The position numbers and the translations under genes were made by a program. A DNA stretch of 64,000 nt. It comes from Thiotrichaceae bacterium (GTDB lineage: Bacteria; Pseudomonadota; Gammaproteobacteria; Beggiatoales; Beggiatoaceae). Every line of letters starts with the position of its first letter. The first letter of the stretch is position 1. Shown here piece by piece: positions 61,604 through 64,000 of this stretch. A model generated the notes under the pieces. The model was not told the origin of the DNA and ran no database searches. It saw only the letters and a list, made by a program, of their open reading frames with translations. The stretch covers positions 578,284-642,283 of the forward strand of contig JAQTYU010000001.1 of NCBI GenBank assembly GCA_028688145.1, written 5' to 3'.

Positions 61604-62440
61604 TTATTTAATGAATTCTTTATGTTCCGATGAAAAGACATGGGAATATAAATTGGCAATCCACATCCTACCTTCTTGAGTGACGCGCAAATAGCGCAAA
61701 CCCTCTTGCAGATAACGGTTGACCATGCCCCAATAAAATGAAGGATAACTGGTGCGTAAATCCATCGGGGTACGATAGCCTAACTTTTCATTCACGCCTG
61801 TTTCTTGAAATTCGTAAAACAGCGCGGGCAATTTGCGCATGTAATGCGGGTCTGCTAATTGTCCAATTAAATCAGCAGCGCGTACTAAACCGGGATAGGA
61901 AGAAATACTTTGATGATCGCTGTCATCAGGCACAGGAAAGCGCGTTAATTCAATATTGGCGGCAATCACTTCAGCATCAATCAAAGGATTTCCCCCAAAG
62001 CGTTCACGAATAAATAATTTGCCGCGATCAACATGATAAGGCGACATCGCCGCATCGGTTGCGCCATCTGGCAAGGTGATTAATTCATTGCGTGTGCCTG
62101 TGGTGTAATAACCATCTTTGTCATCCCGACAAATGCCGCGAACATGCCCAATATCATGACATAACAGAGAAATAATAAAATTTAACCAGTCACGATGGGA
62201 CACACCGCCTTCTCGAATATGCTTACCCCGTAAAATCTCCTGCCCGACTAAAGTGACCATAATCGTGTGTTCCATATTGTGGTAAAGCGCGTCACTGTTG
62301 GCAAAATGCTCCAATGCCATGCGCCCCGCCCATGCAATAATTGAACTGGTCGAAGATTCTAATGTTCCATAATTGCGGCGATATGCTTCTTCAAGTTTAT
62401 CAACGAAGGCATTAATCACAAGCTCTGTGGGATTAAACAT
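61604..62440 (-). CDS. HD-domain phosphohydrolase (possible cyclic nucleotide phosphodiesterase)
   Basis: A 278-residue cytoplasmic protein. The metal-binding HD motif is in ALYHNMEHTIMV (H58-type) and LLCHDIGHVRG. Further His/Asp ligands follow (DRGKLFIRERF and VIAANIELTRFPVPDDSDH, then RAADLIGQLADPH). The layout resembles HD/PDEase-type phosphodiesterases. The exact nucleotide substrate is unknown. I chose ATG 62440 (AGGTGA upstream) over GTG 62449. It is upstream of the two cytochrome genes but separated from them by a hairpin. Confidence 0.82.
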   Translation of the reverse strand: MFNPTELVINAFVDKLEEAYRRNYGTLESSTSSIIAWAGRMALEHFANSDALYHNMEHTIMVTLVGQEILRGKHIREGGVSHRDWLNFIISLLCHDIGHVRGICRDDKDGYYTTGTRNELITLPDGATDAAMSPYHVDRGKLFIRERFGGNPLIDAEVIAANIELTRFPVPDDSDHQSISSYPGLVRAADLIGQLADPHYMRKLPALFYEFQETGVNEKLGYRTPMDLRTSYPSFYWGMVNRYLQEGLRYLRVTQEGRMWIANLYSHVFSSEHKEFIK

Positions 62441-62449
62441 AAGATTCAC

Positions 62450-62794
62450 CTAATTTTTAATAATCTGATAGCGATTCAATGCTGATTTTATCGCCTCTGT
62501 CGCTTTAAAGTGCATGTTACCATAAGCAGACGATAGCACTAAACGCGCAATTTGCGACTTGATAATGTAATCTATCTTAGCAAGAATCCTTGAATAGTGT
62601 GATGTCGTGCAGACAATTATTTTAGGAGACGCGTGATTTTTGGCGAGTTTCTCTGGGCTTTTATAAAAGTTGCACAGTTCATCACAACATTCAAACAAGC
62701 CCCCATCAGCGAATTGAGGGGCGTAGTCAATCTTCATTACTCCAATTTCATTATTTCACCCGTGCTTTAGAGACGGGAACGGATTGAAACCATC
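62450..62794. other. Intergenic region between the HD protein gene and pbpC
   Basis: A 95-codon minus-strand frame here (62450-62737) begins inside a dispersed repeat fragment (GACTACGCCCC...GGGGGCTTG, about 62699-62733). It shows no homology, so I treat the region as non-coding. It holds the promoters of the divergent HD and pbpC genes. Confidence 0.5.
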
Positions 62795-64000
62795 ATGCGG
62801 AAATTACGCTGGGCACTCCTGTTACTGGGTGGCTTAACTTTAGTCATTGGCTGGAAAACTGTCTCAGAATTACAGGCTTTTCCTGATAATTTATCCCTTG
62901 CCCATTCCAAAGTTCGCAAGGTGCAAATTTTAGACCGCAACAGCAATCCACTGAATATCACCTATCAAAATGACTGGAATATTCACGATTATTTAGCCTT
63001 GCACCAAATTCCTGAAGTCTTCCAAAAAATCTTTATTCTTGCCGAAGACAAACGTTTTTATGAACACCACGGTTTTGACTGGCGGGCGCGAATCAGTGCG
63101 GTTTTTCAAAACATAAATTCTTTACGCGCAGTGCGGGGCGCAAGCACGATTACTGAGCAATCAGTGCGCATGTTGCACCCGCGCCCGCGCACAGTGTGGT
63201 CGCGCTGGGTCGAGGGTTTTGAAGCCTATCAACTCGAACAGAAATTTTCCAAAGCCGATATTTTAGAGTTTTATCTCAATCAAATTCCTTACGCCAACCA
63301 GCGGCGCGGCGTGGTGCAAGCCGCACGTTATTATTTCGACCGCGATTTAGACACGCTAAATTTAAAAGAAATGATGGCATTGGCAGTGCTGGTGCGTGCA
63401 CCGGGACGCTTCGATTTAAAACGTGGCACCGTCGCCATTGAAGCCCCGATAGCGCGTTTAATCCCGCGCTTATTGGAACAAGGCGTAGTCACTGCGAAAG
63501 ATGTCGAAACCGTGCGCAACACCACGTTGGTGTTAAAAGATTCACAGCTTTCAGTGCAAGCAACACATTTTGTAAACCATATTTTCAACAGCATTCCCGC
63601 GCAAAACTTGGAAAATATGCCGCGTTTGCACACCACCTTAGACAGCAATCTTCAACAGCGCACCCAAGATATTCTCGACACCCGCTTGCATGATTTACAA
63701 AGCAAAGGGGTGAATAATGGCGCGGTGCTGGTGGTCGATCATGAACATCACAACGAGATTTTGGCCTGGGTAACGGGCGGCGGTTTATCGCCCAGCGTGC
63801 GCGGCAGTTATATCGACGCAGTCACCACGCCACGCCAGCCCGGTTCGACTTTGAAACCGTTTTTATACGCACTGGCTTTGGAAAAAGGTTGGACCGCATC
63901 GACTTTGATTAACGATGCGCCCTTAAGTGAAGCCGTGGGTTTAGGAATGCACAGTTATCGCAATTACAGCCGCAGTTATTACGGTTTATTGCGGCTGCGC
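62795..64000 (+). CDS. pbpC: Penicillin-binding protein 1C (partial, 3' end beyond window)
   Basis: A bifunctional peptidoglycan glycosyltransferase/transpeptidase anchored in the inner membrane. ATG 62795 gives 402 codons to the window edge. The sequence has one N-terminal membrane helix (LLLLGGLTLVIGW), the GT51 motif EDKRFYEHHGFDW (residues about 85-97), and GASTITEQSVRML, where PBP1A and PBP1B have GGSTITQQ. FDLKRG follows, and the transpeptidase nucleophile lies in QPGSTLKPFLYALALEKGW. No strong ribosome-binding site is visible at this ATG. About half of the usual 750-800 residues are present. Confidence 0.95.
   Translation, partial: MRKLRWALLLLGGLTLVIGWKTVSELQAFPDNLSLAHSKVRKVQILDRNSNPLNITYQNDWNIHDYLALHQIPEVFQKIFILAEDKRFYEHHGFDWRARISAVFQNINSLRAVRGASTITEQSVRMLHPRPRTVWSRWVEGFEAYQLEQKFSKADILEFYLNQIPYANQRRGVVQAARYYFDRDLDTLNLKEMMALAVLVRAPGRFDLKRGTVAIEAPIARLIPRLLEQGVVTAKDVETVRNTTLVLKDSQLSVQATHFVNHIFNSIPAQNLENMPRLHTTLDSNLQQRTQDILDTRLHDLQSKGVNNGAVLVVDHEHHNEILAWVTGGGLSPSVRGSYIDAVTTPRQPGSTLKPFLYALALEKGWTASTLINDAPLSEAVGLGMHSYRNYSRSYYGLLRLR

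Noticed and set aside
62450..62737. 95-codon ORF on the minus strand
   Set aside because: Its first codons are a dispersed repeat fragment, it has no homology, and it overlaps the expected promoter region of the HD and pbpC genes.

Overview
The window is a stretch of a gammaproteobacterial chromosome of moderate GC. It carries nuoG, rpmE, the hscBA-fdx part of an isc cluster, recN, nadK, hrcA, coaBC and purEK together with OmpA- and OmpW-type outer-membrane proteins and type II secretion genes. A Beggiatoa/Thiotrichales-like host is my inference from this mix (c-type cytochromes, scattered pilus/secretion genes, many miniature repeats and decayed IS elements); no rRNA, tRNA or other taxonomic marker is present to settle it.

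Layout. 1-5.4 kb: 3' truncated nuoG (minus), then rpmE, grxC, an OmpA-like protein and rfbB (plus). 5.4-10.8 kb: a tail-collar pseudogene, an ABC substrate-binding protein, and gspD followed at once by a haloperoxidase-like lipoprotein. 11-16 kb: fdx, hscA, hscB, iscA (minus, split by repeats) and speE. 16-19 kb: an AlgI/AlgJ-type O-acetylation pair and an IS630 relic. 19-26 kb: glcD, a pseudopilin, recN, nadK and hrcA. 26-32 kb: a proline-rich GspC/PilP-like protein, a 1010-residue secreted protein and a subtilisin. 32-38 kb: a polysaccharide ABC permease, a TMTC-like TPR protein, and a GspF-GspL-GspM-like operon. 38-43 kb: an OlsB/OlsA-like pair, a methyltransferase and an antiporter with a cNMP domain. 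43-47.7 kb: an accessory patch with IS5 copies around coaBC and a structured RNA candidate. 47.7-54 kb: purK-purE, a MITE, a TraB/GumN protein, an orphan FhcB-like protein with a nitronate monooxygenase, and a YVTN propeller. 54-58 kb: an Rpn relic, an IS982 relic, a truncated NHL protein and a GT-C membrane protein. 58-64 kb: ompW, a Crp/Fnr regulator, two cytochromes c, an HD phosphohydrolase and the start of pbpC.

How genes work together. A type II secretion/pilus-like machine is spread over the window (secretin, GspF, GspL/M-like, GspC/PilP-like, one pseudopilin, no ATPase). The haloperoxidase, subtilisin and large Ig-like protein are plausible exported products. rfbB, AlgI/AlgJ, the ABC-2 permease and the GT-C proteins point to surface polysaccharide work. 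OlsB and OlsA overlap, as expected for ornithine lipid synthesis.

The most interesting non-coding items are four. A 277-bp IS982-type MITE sits inside the purE stop codon and preserves it. Near 47.2-47.3 kb is a structured RNA candidate that recalls HEARO/IscB omega RNAs but has no ORF. A double-hairpin repeat family shows compensatory stem changes. A family of miniature elements with ACTGCGCCC ends abuts the stop codons of several genes.
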